Of a stretch of 64,000 nucleotides of DNA, positions 39,634 to 47,873 are shown in pieces. Under the pieces are notes generated by a model. The model had not been told where the DNA came from and did no database searches. It saw only the letters and a list, made by a program, of their open reading frames with translations. Location of the stretch: NCBI RefSeq assembly GCF_000744655.1, contig NZ_JQMJ01000004.1, positions 744,001 to 808,000 of the forward strand, read 5' to 3'. Numbering within the stretch: position 1 is the first letter of the stretch; every line of letters starts with the position of its first letter. The position numbers and the translations under genes are program-made. This DNA comes from Streptacidiphilus rugosus AM-16 (lineage in GTDB: Bacteria > Actinomycetota > Actinomycetes > Streptomycetales > Streptomycetaceae).

Positions 39634-40227
39634 GTGCAGCAGAATCAACCTCCGTTCGCACCCGCACGAGCCCGACACCGACACTTGGTCGCCTCCGCTG
39701 TCGCAGCGAGCTGCCTACTCCTCAGCGCATGCGGGACCTCGGCCAAGCACGTCGCCACATCGACCGACACCACCCTCCCGACCCCCAGCGCCTCCCCCTC
39801 GCCCAACGCCACAGACGCGGCAAGGACGAAGCTGCTCACGGCCTACCAGGGCTTCTGGAACATCCAGGTACAGGCCTACTCCACGGGAAGTCTGCAGGGC
39901 CTGCCAGTGAACACCTATGCACTCGGCCCGGCCTTCTACGACATCGAACAGACCCTGCAGTACTACAATTCGCAAAATCTCGTGATGCGTGGGCGTCCGC
40001 AGCTTTCCCCACAGGTCGTTGCGATCAGTCTCGCGAAGCAGCCTTTCACCGCAACGATCAATGACTGCATCGACACAACCAACTTCCTCCCCTACGACAA
40101 GTCAACCGGGAAGCCCGCCCCGCTCACGGATCAGGTCTTCCGTCACCCGTGGACGTTCACGGCATCCTTCGACAACGTTCAGTGGCGAATCACGGACGGG
40201 AAGATCAACCGGAACAAGACATGCTGA
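39634..40227 (+). CDS. Secreted lipoprotein at head of Tad locus
   Basis: GTG 39634 follows AAGGGGGA; 197 residues. Signal peptide with lipobox LLLSAC at residues ~22-30, a Ser/Thr/Pro linker, then a domain with LLTAYQGFWNIQVQAYSTGS and WTFTASFDNVQWRITDGKIN, an NTF2/SnoaL-like layout common in actinobacterial lipoproteins. It overlaps the next gene by 7 bp. It probably assists pilus assembly or surface attachment. Confidence 0.7.
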   Translation: MQQNQPPFAPARARHRHLVASAVAASCLLLSACGTSAKHVATSTDTTLPTPSASPSPNATDAARTKLLTAYQGFWNIQVQAYSTGSLQGLPVNTYALGPAFYDIEQTLQYYNSQNLVMRGRPQLSPQVVAISLAKQPFTATINDCIDTTNFLPYDKSTGKPAPLTDQVFRHPWTFTASFDNVQWRITDGKINRNKTC

Positions 40228-41162
40228 GGGGACGGGTCGCGGGAGCCTTAGCGGCCGCCGTGGCTCTGGCCATCTGCTTCCTCCCGAGCCGGGCAACCGC
40301 GGACGGTGGCGGAGGCGGGGGCGTCAGCTGCGGTCCCTATGCCGGCAACTGCCGCGTTTCCGCGAGCAGTTCCCCAGCGCCCGGAGGCGGAGGCAGCGGG
40401 GGTTCCGGTGGTGGCGGCTCAGGCCGAGGTTCCGCCTCGTGCTCGTTCCATGGACACTCATTCCCCTGCTACGACCAGCTGTTTGGCTGGTTCGACGAGC
40501 AGGACGGCTGCTACTACAAGCTGATGAGCCCCCAACCTGACGCCAGCAGCACCCTCTGGCAGGGCCACAAGCCGGGCGATGGAGCCGTCTACGCGGCCGA
40601 GTGCCCACTGATTTCGGGCACGGGCCTGGCTGGCGGCACCGCAAAGTGGTTCCAGAACCCTCCTCCCGGCTTCGGCGGGGCCGTGAACGTGCAGGCTCTG
40701 GCGCAGCAGGCGGTTTCGCAGATGGCGCTGGTGGGTCCTGCGGTCGGGATCGCTCCACCGCCCGGGTCGAAGGGCGTGGTGGGTCTGCCGGTGTGGTTGT
40801 GGGACAACGTTTCGCCAGCGACGTGGGGCCCGAACACGGCGGCGGCGTCGGCCGGGGGCGTGACGGTGACCGCGACGGGCTCGGCGACGCAGATCGTGTG
40901 GTCCATGGGCGACGGGTCGACGGTCACGTGCGACAACCCTGGGGTGGCCTACCAGGCCTCTTTCGGCGCGCAGGTGCCGGCGTGCGGTCACATCTACACG
41001 GCGACCTCCGACAAGGAGCCGGGCGGGAAGTACGCGATCACCGCGACGAGCACGTGGGTCGTGGACTGGACCGCGACCACCGGGCAGACCGGGCAGATCA
41101 CCGTGACGCGGCAGTCCACCTCAGCCGTGGAGATCGGCGAGCTGCGCAGCGTGAACAACTAG
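40221..41162 (+). CDS. Secreted Gly-rich protein of Tad locus
   Basis: ATG 40221; 313 residues. Sec signal (GALAAAVALAICFLPSRATA), a Gly/Ser-rich spacer (~30-65), Cys-containing domain (CSFHGHSFPCYDQLFGWFDE) and a C-terminal beta domain (VTVTATGSATQIVWSMGDGS to GQITVTRQSTS) with PKD-like features. Homologous proteins are found upstream of cpaB in streptomycetes. Likely an extracellular part of the pilus or its anchor. Confidence 0.65.
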   Translation: MLRGRVAGALAAAVALAICFLPSRATADGGGGGGVSCGPYAGNCRVSASSSPAPGGGGSGGSGGGGSGRGSASCSFHGHSFPCYDQLFGWFDEQDGCYYKLMSPQPDASSTLWQGHKPGDGAVYAAECPLISGTGLAGGTAKWFQNPPPGFGGAVNVQALAQQAVSQMALVGPAVGIAPPPGSKGVVGLPVWLWDNVSPATWGPNTAAASAGGVTVTATGSATQIVWSMGDGSTVTCDNPGVAYQASFGAQVPACGHIYTATSDKEPGGKYAITATSTWVVDWTATTGQTGQITVTRQSTSAVEIGELRSVNN

Positions 41163-41188
41163 ACGACAAGCGGGATCGAGGACAGACG

Positions 41189-41845
41189 ATGGTGACGAAA
41201 CCGCGCACCGCGCCCGACTCCGGCGTGCTGCCGGTGCCGGGCCTGCCGGACGCCCCGCGCCGGGCGCGGCGGCCGGTGCTGATGGCGGCCGGGCTGGCGC
41301 TGGCCGCGGTCGGTGGTCTGGGCGCTTACGCGATGGTCAGTCAGGCCGGGGACCGGATGCCTGTGCTGGCGTTGGCCCACGCGGTGCCGAAGGGGCAGGT
41401 GATCGGCCGCTCGGATCTGGCAGTGGCGCAGGTCGCCCCGGACCCGGCGCTGGCGCCGATCGCGGTCGCCGATGACGGTGAAGTGCTGGGCAAGCAGGCC
41501 GCGATGGATCTGCCGGCGGGCTCGCTGATCACGCTGGCGTCGGTGACAAGCAAGGCACCCTCGAGCGCGGGGAAGACCGTGGTGGGGGTACTGGCGAAGC
41601 CGGGCCAGGTGCCCGCCGGGCTGCTGCAGCCCGGCGACAGCGTCACGGTCGTGGAGACCCCCGCGGCCGGTGCGACGAAGGTCAGCCCGGTCCCGGAGAC
41701 GGTCACCGCGGTGGTCGTGTCCGTCGTGGGTCCGGACGCCAACGGCGCGCTCGTGGTGAACCTGGCCACCGATGCGGGCAGTGCTCCGCAGCTGGCCGAG
41801 TGGGCGGCACTGGGGCAGGTCGCGATCACCGTGCAGGGGCACTGA
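41189..41845 (+). CDS. CpaB/SAF-domain protein (Flp pilus assembly)
   Basis: ATG 41189 follows GAGGACAG; 218 residues. One membrane helix (~31-50), then an SAF domain (PVLALAHAVPKGQVIGRSDL, PAGSLITLASVTS) as in RcpC/CpaB, which work in the outer part of Tad machines; in monoderm actinobacteria it probably acts at the membrane surface. Coupled to the next gene (TGATG). Confidence 0.85.
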   Translation: MVTKPRTAPDSGVLPVPGLPDAPRRARRPVLMAAGLALAAVGGLGAYAMVSQAGDRMPVLALAHAVPKGQVIGRSDLAVAQVAPDPALAPIAVADDGEVLGKQAAMDLPAGSLITLASVTSKAPSSAGKTVVGVLAKPGQVPAGLLQPGDSVTVVETPAAGATKVSPVPETVTAVVVSVVGPDANGALVVNLATDAGSAPQLAEWAALGQVAITVQGH

Positions 41846-42693
41846 TGACGGTCGTCGCGTTGGTGTCGGGAAAGTCCGGTGCGGTCACGGTCAGCGCCCT
41901 CGCGTTGGCGTTGGCGGCGCCGGCAAGGTCGGTGCTGGCTGAGCTGGACCCGTCGGGGGGAACGGTCCGCCCGGGGTTCCAGCAGGGATACGGTTCCACG
42001 GCCGCGATCGGGTTGCACCGGCTGGCGACCGCGGAGCGCTCGGGGACTCTGGGGCAGGTCTTCGACCAGCATCTGGTCCCGCTGCACGGTGGCGACATGT
42101 CCCGCCGGCTGCTGCCTGGGCTGACCGATCCGTCCCAGGCGTCGGCGATGGCCGGGGTGTGGGAGCAGCTGGTGCGCGCGTGGCCCGTGCTGGAGAGTGA
42201 TGGCGCCGATGTGGTGGTCGACGCCGGCCGTGCGGTGGTGGACTCCGGCGAGCTGAGCGCGGTCCGCTCTCCCGCGGCAGTGCTGCGGCGGGCGGACGTG
42301 GTGCTGCTGGTGGTCCGTCAGACTCTCACGCACGTGGTCGCCTCCGCCCCGGTCGCCGCCCTGATGGCCAGGGATCTGCAGCAGCACGGAACGGGCGCCG
42401 ACGCGCTCGGTTTACTGCTGGTGGGCGAGGAAAAAGCCCCGCCCGCCAGCGAGATCAGTCAGCATCTGCGCTTGCCGGTGCTGGCCCACTTCGACTGGGA
42501 CCCCGCCACCGCCAGAGCCCTGGCGCACGGGCCCCGCTCCGGCCGTGAACTGTCCTCGCGTTCGACGCTGCTGCGGCAGGCGCGCTCCAGCTGGGACCAG
42601 ATCGGTGCGCTGGCCAACTGGCGCCGGGTCCAGCTCGCCCCCGCCGCTGCCCCGTTCGGGTCGGTCTACCAGGGCGGGGGCTTCGGTGGCTGA
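41845..42693 (+). CDS. TadZ/CpaE-like ParA-family protein
   Basis: ATG 41845 overlaps the cpaB stop; 282 residues. MTVVALVSGKSGAVTVSALA resembles the deviant Walker A of ParA/TadZ proteins but lacks the usual GKGG-x-GKT lysines in full, so ATPase activity may be low. ADVVVDAGRAV and ADVVLLVVRQTL fit the rest of the fold. TadZ places the pilus machine at a cell site. Confidence 0.75.
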   Translation: MTVVALVSGKSGAVTVSALALALAAPARSVLAELDPSGGTVRPGFQQGYGSTAAIGLHRLATAERSGTLGQVFDQHLVPLHGGDMSRRLLPGLTDPSQASAMAGVWEQLVRAWPVLESDGADVVVDAGRAVVDSGELSAVRSPAAVLRRADVVLLVVRQTLTHVVASAPVAALMARDLQQHGTGADALGLLLVGEEKAPPASEISQHLRLPVLAHFDWDPATARALAHGPRSGRELSSRSTLLRQARSSWDQIGALANWRRVQLAPAAAPFGSVYQGGGFGG

Positions 42694-44251
42694 CACTCTG
42701 CCCCGCGGCACCGCCCCGAGGGACCCGAACGAGCACCTGCGGGCCCGCTTCGAGCAGGCGCTGCAGCAGTCGCGCCCGGCTCCCCCGCCCACTCTCCTCC
42801 CGCCACCGCCGGCCCGCTCGGGCACATCGGGGCCTGCGGCACTTCCCGTCGCCGCCCTCCCAACGGGCGGTGGGGCCGGGCTGTTACCGGTCGACTTCAC
42901 TGTGATCGGGGAGCTGCGCGGGCAGGTCGCCACCCAGCTGGCGGCCCGCACGGCCGAGGCCGGTGCGCTGGAGGTCGAGGACCGTGAGCAGCTGGGCTGG
43001 CAGCTGGTGGTCGAGACGGTCGCGCGGTGGGGCACCGACTACGCGGCCACGACGAAGCCGCTGAGCAAGGCGCAGGAGAGCGAGGTCGCGCAGGCGGTCT
43101 TCGATGACCTGTTCCGCGCCGGCCGTTTGCAGCCGCTGCTGAACGACCCCGGGGTGGAGGACATCCGGATCTGCGGCAACGACCCGGTCGAGGTCATCTA
43201 CCAGGACCGCCCCCGAGCTGTCCTGCCGCCGCTGGTGGCCACGGACGCCGACCTGGTCACGCTGATCAACCAGCTGGCGCGCACCCAGGGACAGGGCGAG
43301 CGGACCCTGTCACCGGCCGGTCCGACGTTGAACATGCGCCTGGTCGACGGCTCCCGGCTCGCGGCCGCCTACCTGGTCACCCCGCGACCGCAGGTCGTCA
43401 TCCGCAAGCATCGCCTGCGCTCCACCCACCTGGGCGATCTGGTCGGCTGGGGCACCCTCGACAGCGTGCTGGCGCAGTTCCTGGCCTCCGCCGTCCGCGC
43501 TCGCAAGAACATCTTCGTGGTCGGCGGCCAGGGCGCGGGCAAGACGAGCCTGTTGCGCGCGATGTCCCGCGAGATCGCGCCCGGGGAACGTATCGGAACG
43601 CTGGAGTCGGAGTTCGAGCTGTGGCTGCACGAACTCGAAGGCGGCCCCCAGGTCGTCCCGTTCGAGGAACGCGAGGGCAACGGCGAACGCGACGCCCAGG
43701 GCCGGCTGCTGGGCCAGATCAGCATGGCCGACCTGTTCCCCCAGCTGCTGCGCATGTCGCTGCGCCGCGTCATCGTCGGCGAGGTCCGCTCGGTGGAGGT
43801 CGTGCCGATGCTGCACGCCATGAACGAGGGCGAGGGCGGGTCGATGTGCACGCTCCACGCCCGCACCGCCCGCTCCGCGATCGACCGCGTCGTCACCCTG
43901 TGCCTGGAATCCGGCATCGGGATGACCACCGAACTGGCCTACCGGCTCATCGCCCAGGCCGTCGACTTCATCGTCTACATCCGCCAAGTCGACGAGACCG
44001 AGATCGGCGGCGTCAAGCACCGCTTCGTCGAAGAGGTCCTGGAAGTGACAGGCATCGGCGAAGGCGGCCGCCCCGCCGTACAGCGGATCTTCGCACCCCG
44101 CGGCGACGGCGAGGCCCGCGACCCCCGCGGCGTCCCCCACACCACCCCGCTGTGCATCGACGACCTCGAACGCGCCGGCTTCAACCGCCAGTGGCTCCAC
44201 AACCCGGCCGGCGCCTGGGGCCCGAAACCGCAGACAGTGAGGCCCCTGTGA
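42686..44251 (+). CDS. tadA: TadA/CpaF secretion ATPase
   Basis: GTG 42686; 521 residues. Pro-rich N-terminus, then the secretion ATPase core: Walker A GGQGAGKTS (280-288), Asp box IGTLESEFELWLHELEG, Walker B RVIVGEVRSVEVVPML, His box GSMCTLHARTARSAIDRV. This hexameric ATPase powers Flp pilin polymerisation at the cytoplasmic face. It overlaps tadZ by 8 bp and tadB by 4 bp. Confidence 0.95.
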   Translation: MADTLPRGTAPRDPNEHLRARFEQALQQSRPAPPPTLLPPPPARSGTSGPAALPVAALPTGGGAGLLPVDFTVIGELRGQVATQLAARTAEAGALEVEDREQLGWQLVVETVARWGTDYAATTKPLSKAQESEVAQAVFDDLFRAGRLQPLLNDPGVEDIRICGNDPVEVIYQDRPRAVLPPLVATDADLVTLINQLARTQGQGERTLSPAGPTLNMRLVDGSRLAAAYLVTPRPQVVIRKHRLRSTHLGDLVGWGTLDSVLAQFLASAVRARKNIFVVGGQGAGKTSLLRAMSREIAPGERIGTLESEFELWLHELEGGPQVVPFEEREGNGERDAQGRLLGQISMADLFPQLLRMSLRRVIVGEVRSVEVVPMLHAMNEGEGGSMCTLHARTARSAIDRVVTLCLESGIGMTTELAYRLIAQAVDFIVYIRQVDETEIGGVKHRFVEEVLEVTGIGEGGRPAVQRIFAPRGDGEARDPRGVPHTTPLCIDDLERAGFNRQWLHNPAGAWGPKPQTVRPL

Positions 44252-45210
44252 CTCCTTCGTTGATGGCCCTGATCGCCGCGGCCGCCGGCGGCGCGGGCGC
44301 GATCGGACTGCTGGTGGCCGTCGCCGCGTGGGCGGGATGGCTCGAGCCCGCTGCCCCCCGTCGGCGTGGCCGCGGCGAGAGGAAGCTGCGGGCTCTTGCC
44401 GGGGTGGACGGCGGCGCGGGACGAGCTGCCTGGTGGGCCGGCCGGCGCACCAGGGTGCTGACCGGCTCCCTGGTGCTGGTGGTGGTGTGGCTGGCGACGG
44501 GCTGGCCGATGGCCGGGCTGCTGTCGGGGATCGCCGCGGCAAACATCAGCTGGCTGTTCAATCCGGGCCGCGAGCACGCCGAGAAGATCAACCGGCTCGA
44601 GGGGCTGGAGGAGTGGGTGCGGCGCATGTCCGACATCCACACCGTCGGCCTCTCCCTCGAGGGTGCGGTCATCCGCTCGGTGGCCACGGTCCCGGATTCG
44701 ATCGCCGCGCCGGTCCGGCTCCTGGCCGGAAGGCTGGGGGCCGGCTGGCCGCCCGATGGCGCCTACCGGGCCTTCGCGGACGACCTGGACGACGTCACCG
44801 CCGACATGATCGTCGCCCTGATGCTGCTGCACGTCCAAGACCGCGGCGCAGGCCTTGGCAAAGCCCTCAAGGACCTGTCCACGTCGGTGGCCGAGGAGGT
44901 ACTGATGCGCCGCAAGGTCGAGGCCGACCGGGCCAAGCCGCGCGCCAACATGCGCTGGATCACCGTGTTCTGCCTGGTCGTGTTCGGGCTGTCGACGTTC
45001 TCCGGCGCCTACACCCGTCCCTACAGCAGCGTCGGCGGACAGCTCGCGATGATCGCCTTCGCGGTCGTGTTCGTGCTCCTGCTGGTGTGGATGCGCCGGA
45101 TGGCGAACCTGCGCCCGGTACCGCGCTTCCTGTCCCGCGCCGACCGCACCCTCTCCCCCGCGGAACGCGCCCACGCCGCCGACGAGCGGACCGGAAGGAG
45201 CCGGAAGTGA
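44248..45210 (+). CDS. tadB: TadB-like inner-membrane platform protein
   Basis: GTG 44248 (GTGA overlap); 320 residues. Membrane helices near 5-28, 72-100 and a pair at the C-terminus; the T2SSF domain reads EWVRRMSDIHTVGLSLEGAV, DDLDDVTADMIVALMLLHVQ and MRRKVEADRAKPRANMRWIT. With TadC it forms the platform on which TadA acts. Confidence 0.9.
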   Translation: MTPSLMALIAAAAGGAGAIGLLVAVAAWAGWLEPAAPRRRGRGERKLRALAGVDGGAGRAAWWAGRRTRVLTGSLVLVVVWLATGWPMAGLLSGIAAANISWLFNPGREHAEKINRLEGLEEWVRRMSDIHTVGLSLEGAVIRSVATVPDSIAAPVRLLAGRLGAGWPPDGAYRAFADDLDDVTADMIVALMLLHVQDRGAGLGKALKDLSTSVAEEVLMRRKVEADRAKPRANMRWITVFCLVVFGLSTFSGAYTRPYSSVGGQLAMIAFAVVFVLLLVWMRRMANLRPVPRFLSRADRTLSPAERAHAADERTGRSRK

Positions 45211-46103
45211 TCTCCGTTGTCCCGGCCGTTGTGGCCGGCACCGCCGCCGGGGCGGGTATCGCGATCGCGGTCGCGGCCGCGCTCCCCGGGCGTTCCGACC
45301 TGGGGGACGTCCTGGCCCGCCTGGACGCCTCCCGCCTGGACGTCATCGCCCCACCCACCCAGGCCAGCACCGCGCACGGGGTGTACGAGCGGATCGGCTC
45401 AACAGTCTTGGCCCGGTTCGGCACGCTCGGGCTGCCGCGGCGCGAGCTGGAGATCCTGCGCGAGTCGCCGGCCCTGTGGCTGGGCCGCAAAGTCGCCGTC
45501 GCCCTGTACGGGCTGATGCTCCCGCTGCTGGGCGGCGCGGTGCTGGCCGCCATGAACGAGCCGCTGTCCTTCACCGTCCCGGGAGCGGCGGGGCTGGTGT
45601 TCGCGGCGGTGTTCTGGTTCCTGATGGACGTCCGCATCCGGCAGCTCGCCGCCGAGGCCCGCCTGGAGTTCCGCGTCGCGGTCGCCTCCTACCTCGAGCT
45701 CGTCGGCCTCGAACGCGCCGCCGACGCCGGTCCCACCGAAGCCCTCAAACGCGCGGCTGCCGTCGGCGACGGCTGGGTGTTCGAACGGATCCGCGACGCC
45801 CTGCTGCGAGCCGAACTCGCCGGCATCGCCCCCTGGGACGGCCTGCGCCACCTCTCGCAGGAGATCGGCGTGCCCGAGCTCGGCGCCCCCGCGGACATCA
45901 TCGCCGTGGCCGGCGAGGAGGGCGCCTCCGTCCACTCCACCCTGCAGGCCCAGGCCCGCTCGCTGCGCGGCGTGCTGCTGACCGATCAGCAGGCCCAGGC
46001 CAACACCGCCTCGGAAAAGATGGTCGTCCCCGTGGCAGCCCTCGTCATCCTCATGACCGTCTACATCGCCTACCCGGCCATCGCCCGCATCATCAACAGC
46101 TGA
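45207..46103 (+). CDS. tadC: TadC-like inner-membrane platform protein
   Basis: GTG 45207 (GTGA overlap); 298 residues. T2SSF domain (EFRVAVASYLELVGLERAAD, ALLRAELAGIAPWDGLRHLS) between membrane helices, the last one being VVPVAALVILMTVYIAYPAI. Partner of TadB. Confidence 0.9.
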   Translation: MISVVPAVVAGTAAGAGIAIAVAAALPGRSDLGDVLARLDASRLDVIAPPTQASTAHGVYERIGSTVLARFGTLGLPRRELEILRESPALWLGRKVAVALYGLMLPLLGGAVLAAMNEPLSFTVPGAAGLVFAAVFWFLMDVRIRQLAAEARLEFRVAVASYLELVGLERAADAGPTEALKRAAAVGDGWVFERIRDALLRAELAGIAPWDGLRHLSQEIGVPELGAPADIIAVAGEEGASVHSTLQAQARSLRGVLLTDQQAQANTASEKMVVPVAALVILMTVYIAYPAIARIINS

Positions 46104-46159
46104 CCCGCACCCACACGACCTCTTCCCCGTCTTCATCCACGCCGCCCGGGAGGCCCGAC

Positions 46160-46369
46160 GTGTTCACCGACCCCGCCGTCCACGCCCTCGTCCACCTGCT
46201 CCGCATACGCGCCCGCCGCGTCCGGGCACTGCACGCGGATCCCGACCGGGACCGCGGTGCACTGTCGATCGAACTGGCGATCCTAGTGGCCGCGCTGGTC
46301 GTCATCGCCGGAATCATCGTCGTGATCGTGACGAACAAGGCCACCCAGAAGGGCAACGCCATCCCCTAG
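46160..46369 (+). CDS. Flp-type pilin
   Basis: GTG 46160 follows GGGAGG; 69 residues. After a basic leader, DRGALSIELAILVAALVVIA begins the hydrophobic helix; the G/ALSIE junction resembles a prepilin cleavage site (G-x4-E). The short tail ends KGNAIP. This is the likely major pilin. Too short to be reliable on length alone, but position and motif are clear. Confidence 0.8.
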   Translation: MFTDPAVHALVHLLRIRARRVRALHADPDRDRGALSIELAILVAALVVIAGIIVVIVTNKATQKGNAIP

Positions 46370-46420
46370 CCGCCCCAGCCGACGCCTTTCCCGTCGTCCT
46401 CACCGGAGCGCGCCTCACCC

Positions 46421-46888
46421 ATGACCTCCTTCCCCTCTCCGAGATCCTGCGGCGGCGCCGCACGCCCGTGGCGTCTGCGGCGTGCCCACCAGCGGCTGCT
46501 GCGTGCGCATCGACGGCCGCAGAAGCGCACGGAGGCGGGGGCGCTGTCGCTGGAGCTGGCGATCCTGGCGCCGGTGGTCATGCTGCTGCTCTTCACCATC
46601 GTGCAGGCAGGGTTCTACTACTACGCCCGCGACGCGGCCCTTACCGCCGCCCAGCAAGGCGTTGAGACCGCCCGCCTGCGGGGCGCGACGCTCGCCGATG
46701 GGGAAACGCAGACCTGGGACCTGCTCAGTCGCACCGGCGGCAGCATCACCGGCCCGGCCGTGACCGGCAGCGACAGCGGCCAACTGGTCACCATCACCGT
46801 CACCGGACAGGTGCCCTGCTGGCTCCCCGGCGTCTCCTTCACGGTCAGTCAGACCGCCACGGCAGCGAAGGAGCAGCCCGGGCCATGA
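46421..46888 (+). CDS. TadE-like minor pilin
   Basis: ATG 46421; 155 residues. EAGALSLELAILAPVVMLLL is the TadE-type N-terminal helix with prepilin-like G-ALSLE. FYYYARDAALTAAQQGVETA and a beta-rich tail follow. Pseudopilins of this type sit at the pilus tip or base. ATGA overlap with the next gene. Confidence 0.85.
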   Translation: MTSFPSPRSCGGAARPWRLRRAHQRLLRAHRRPQKRTEAGALSLELAILAPVVMLLLFTIVQAGFYYYARDAALTAAQQGVETARLRGATLADGETQTWDLLSRTGGSITGPAVTGSDSGQLVTITVTGQVPCWLPGVSFTVSQTATAAKEQPGP

Positions 46889-47445
46889 CCGTTCACAGCC
46901 ACCCCGCATCGACCGTACGCAGCCCACGCCGTGACGGCCCCTGCCGCTGCCGCGACGCTGGTGCGCTGTCGCTGGAGCTGGCGATCCTGGCGCCGGCCAT
47001 CTTGATGTTCCTGGCGCTGATGGTCGTGTGCGGGCGGATCTACCTGACCGGCAGCACCGTGGACGACGCCGCGAGAGACGCCGCCCGAGCCGCGTCCCTG
47101 CAGAACAACCCGAGCGCCGCGCGGACCATCGCGCTGCAGGTTGCCAGCCAGTCGCTGGCCGCCCAGGGACTGCACTGCCTGGCCACCGACGTCCAGGTCC
47201 CCACCGCCGCGTTCGCCACGCCGCTCGGCCAGCCCGCCGCGGTAACTGTGACTGTCACCTGCCGGGTCAACCTGTCCGACGTCGGCTTCCCGGGCCTGCC
47301 CGGCAGCAAGGTCCTCACGGGCTCCTTCACCAGTTCCCTGGACGAGTTCAGGCCCAGGACCGCCCTTGGCCGCGGCACTCCCGGTACCTGCGGCATCCCG
47401 TCTCGCACCTCAGGAGGGGAAGCGGATGCGCCCGCCACGGCCTGA
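46885..47445 (+). CDS. TadE/TadG-like pseudopilin
   Basis: ATG 46885 (ATGA overlap); 186 residues. DAGALSLELAILAPAILMFL and STVDDAARDAARAASLQNNP give the TadE pattern. It shares the ALSLELAILAPA core with the preceding gene, so the two probably arose by duplication. Confidence 0.85.
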   Translation: MTVHSHPASTVRSPRRDGPCRCRDAGALSLELAILAPAILMFLALMVVCGRIYLTGSTVDDAARDAARAASLQNNPSAARTIALQVASQSLAAQGLHCLATDVQVPTAAFATPLGQPAAVTVTVTCRVNLSDVGFPGLPGSKVLTGSFTSSLDEFRPRTALGRGTPGTCGIPSRTSGGEADAPATA

Positions 47446-47872
47446 CCGAAGCAGCAGCCGGCAGCGAGACCAACGCCGCCAGGAGCATGAGCGGGGCAGT
47501 CTCTCCCTGTTCACGGCGATCGTCATCCTCGCGGTCCTGGCCGTTCTGGCCCTGGTCGTCGACGGCGGCGGCCGGCTCCAGGCCCTGGCCAAGGCCGAAG
47601 GCACCGCGCAGGAAGCCGCCCGCACCGGAGCCCAGTCCCTCAACGCCGCAGGCGCGCTGACCGGGCACGGCTTCACCGTCGACAACACCGCAGCCGTCGC
47701 CGCTGCGAACGCCTACCTCAAGGCGGCCGGCGTGTCCGGCACCGTCACCACGGTCGGCAACCGCATCGAGGTCACCGTGACCGCCCCGTTCACACCGCTG
47801 TTCCCACTGCTGGGCGCCGGGACCGTCACCGGCCACGGCAGCGCCCTGCTCCTCTACCAGCCCGGAGGCTGA
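47426..47872 (+). CDS. TadG-like membrane protein
   Basis: ATG 47426 follows AGGAGGGG and overlaps the preceding gene by 20 bp; 148 residues. RGSLSLFTAIVILAVLAVLA is a TadG-type membrane helix, followed by AKAEGTAQEAARTGAQSLNA and a beta-rich region. Probable surface-exposed component of the pilus. Confidence 0.8.
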   Translation: MRPPRPDRSSSRQRDQRRQEHERGSLSLFTAIVILAVLAVLALVVDGGGRLQALAKAEGTAQEAARTGAQSLNAAGALTGHGFTVDNTAAVAAANAYLKAAGVSGTVTTVGNRIEVTVTAPFTPLFPLLGAGTVTGHGSALLLYQPGG

Positions 47873-47873
47873 G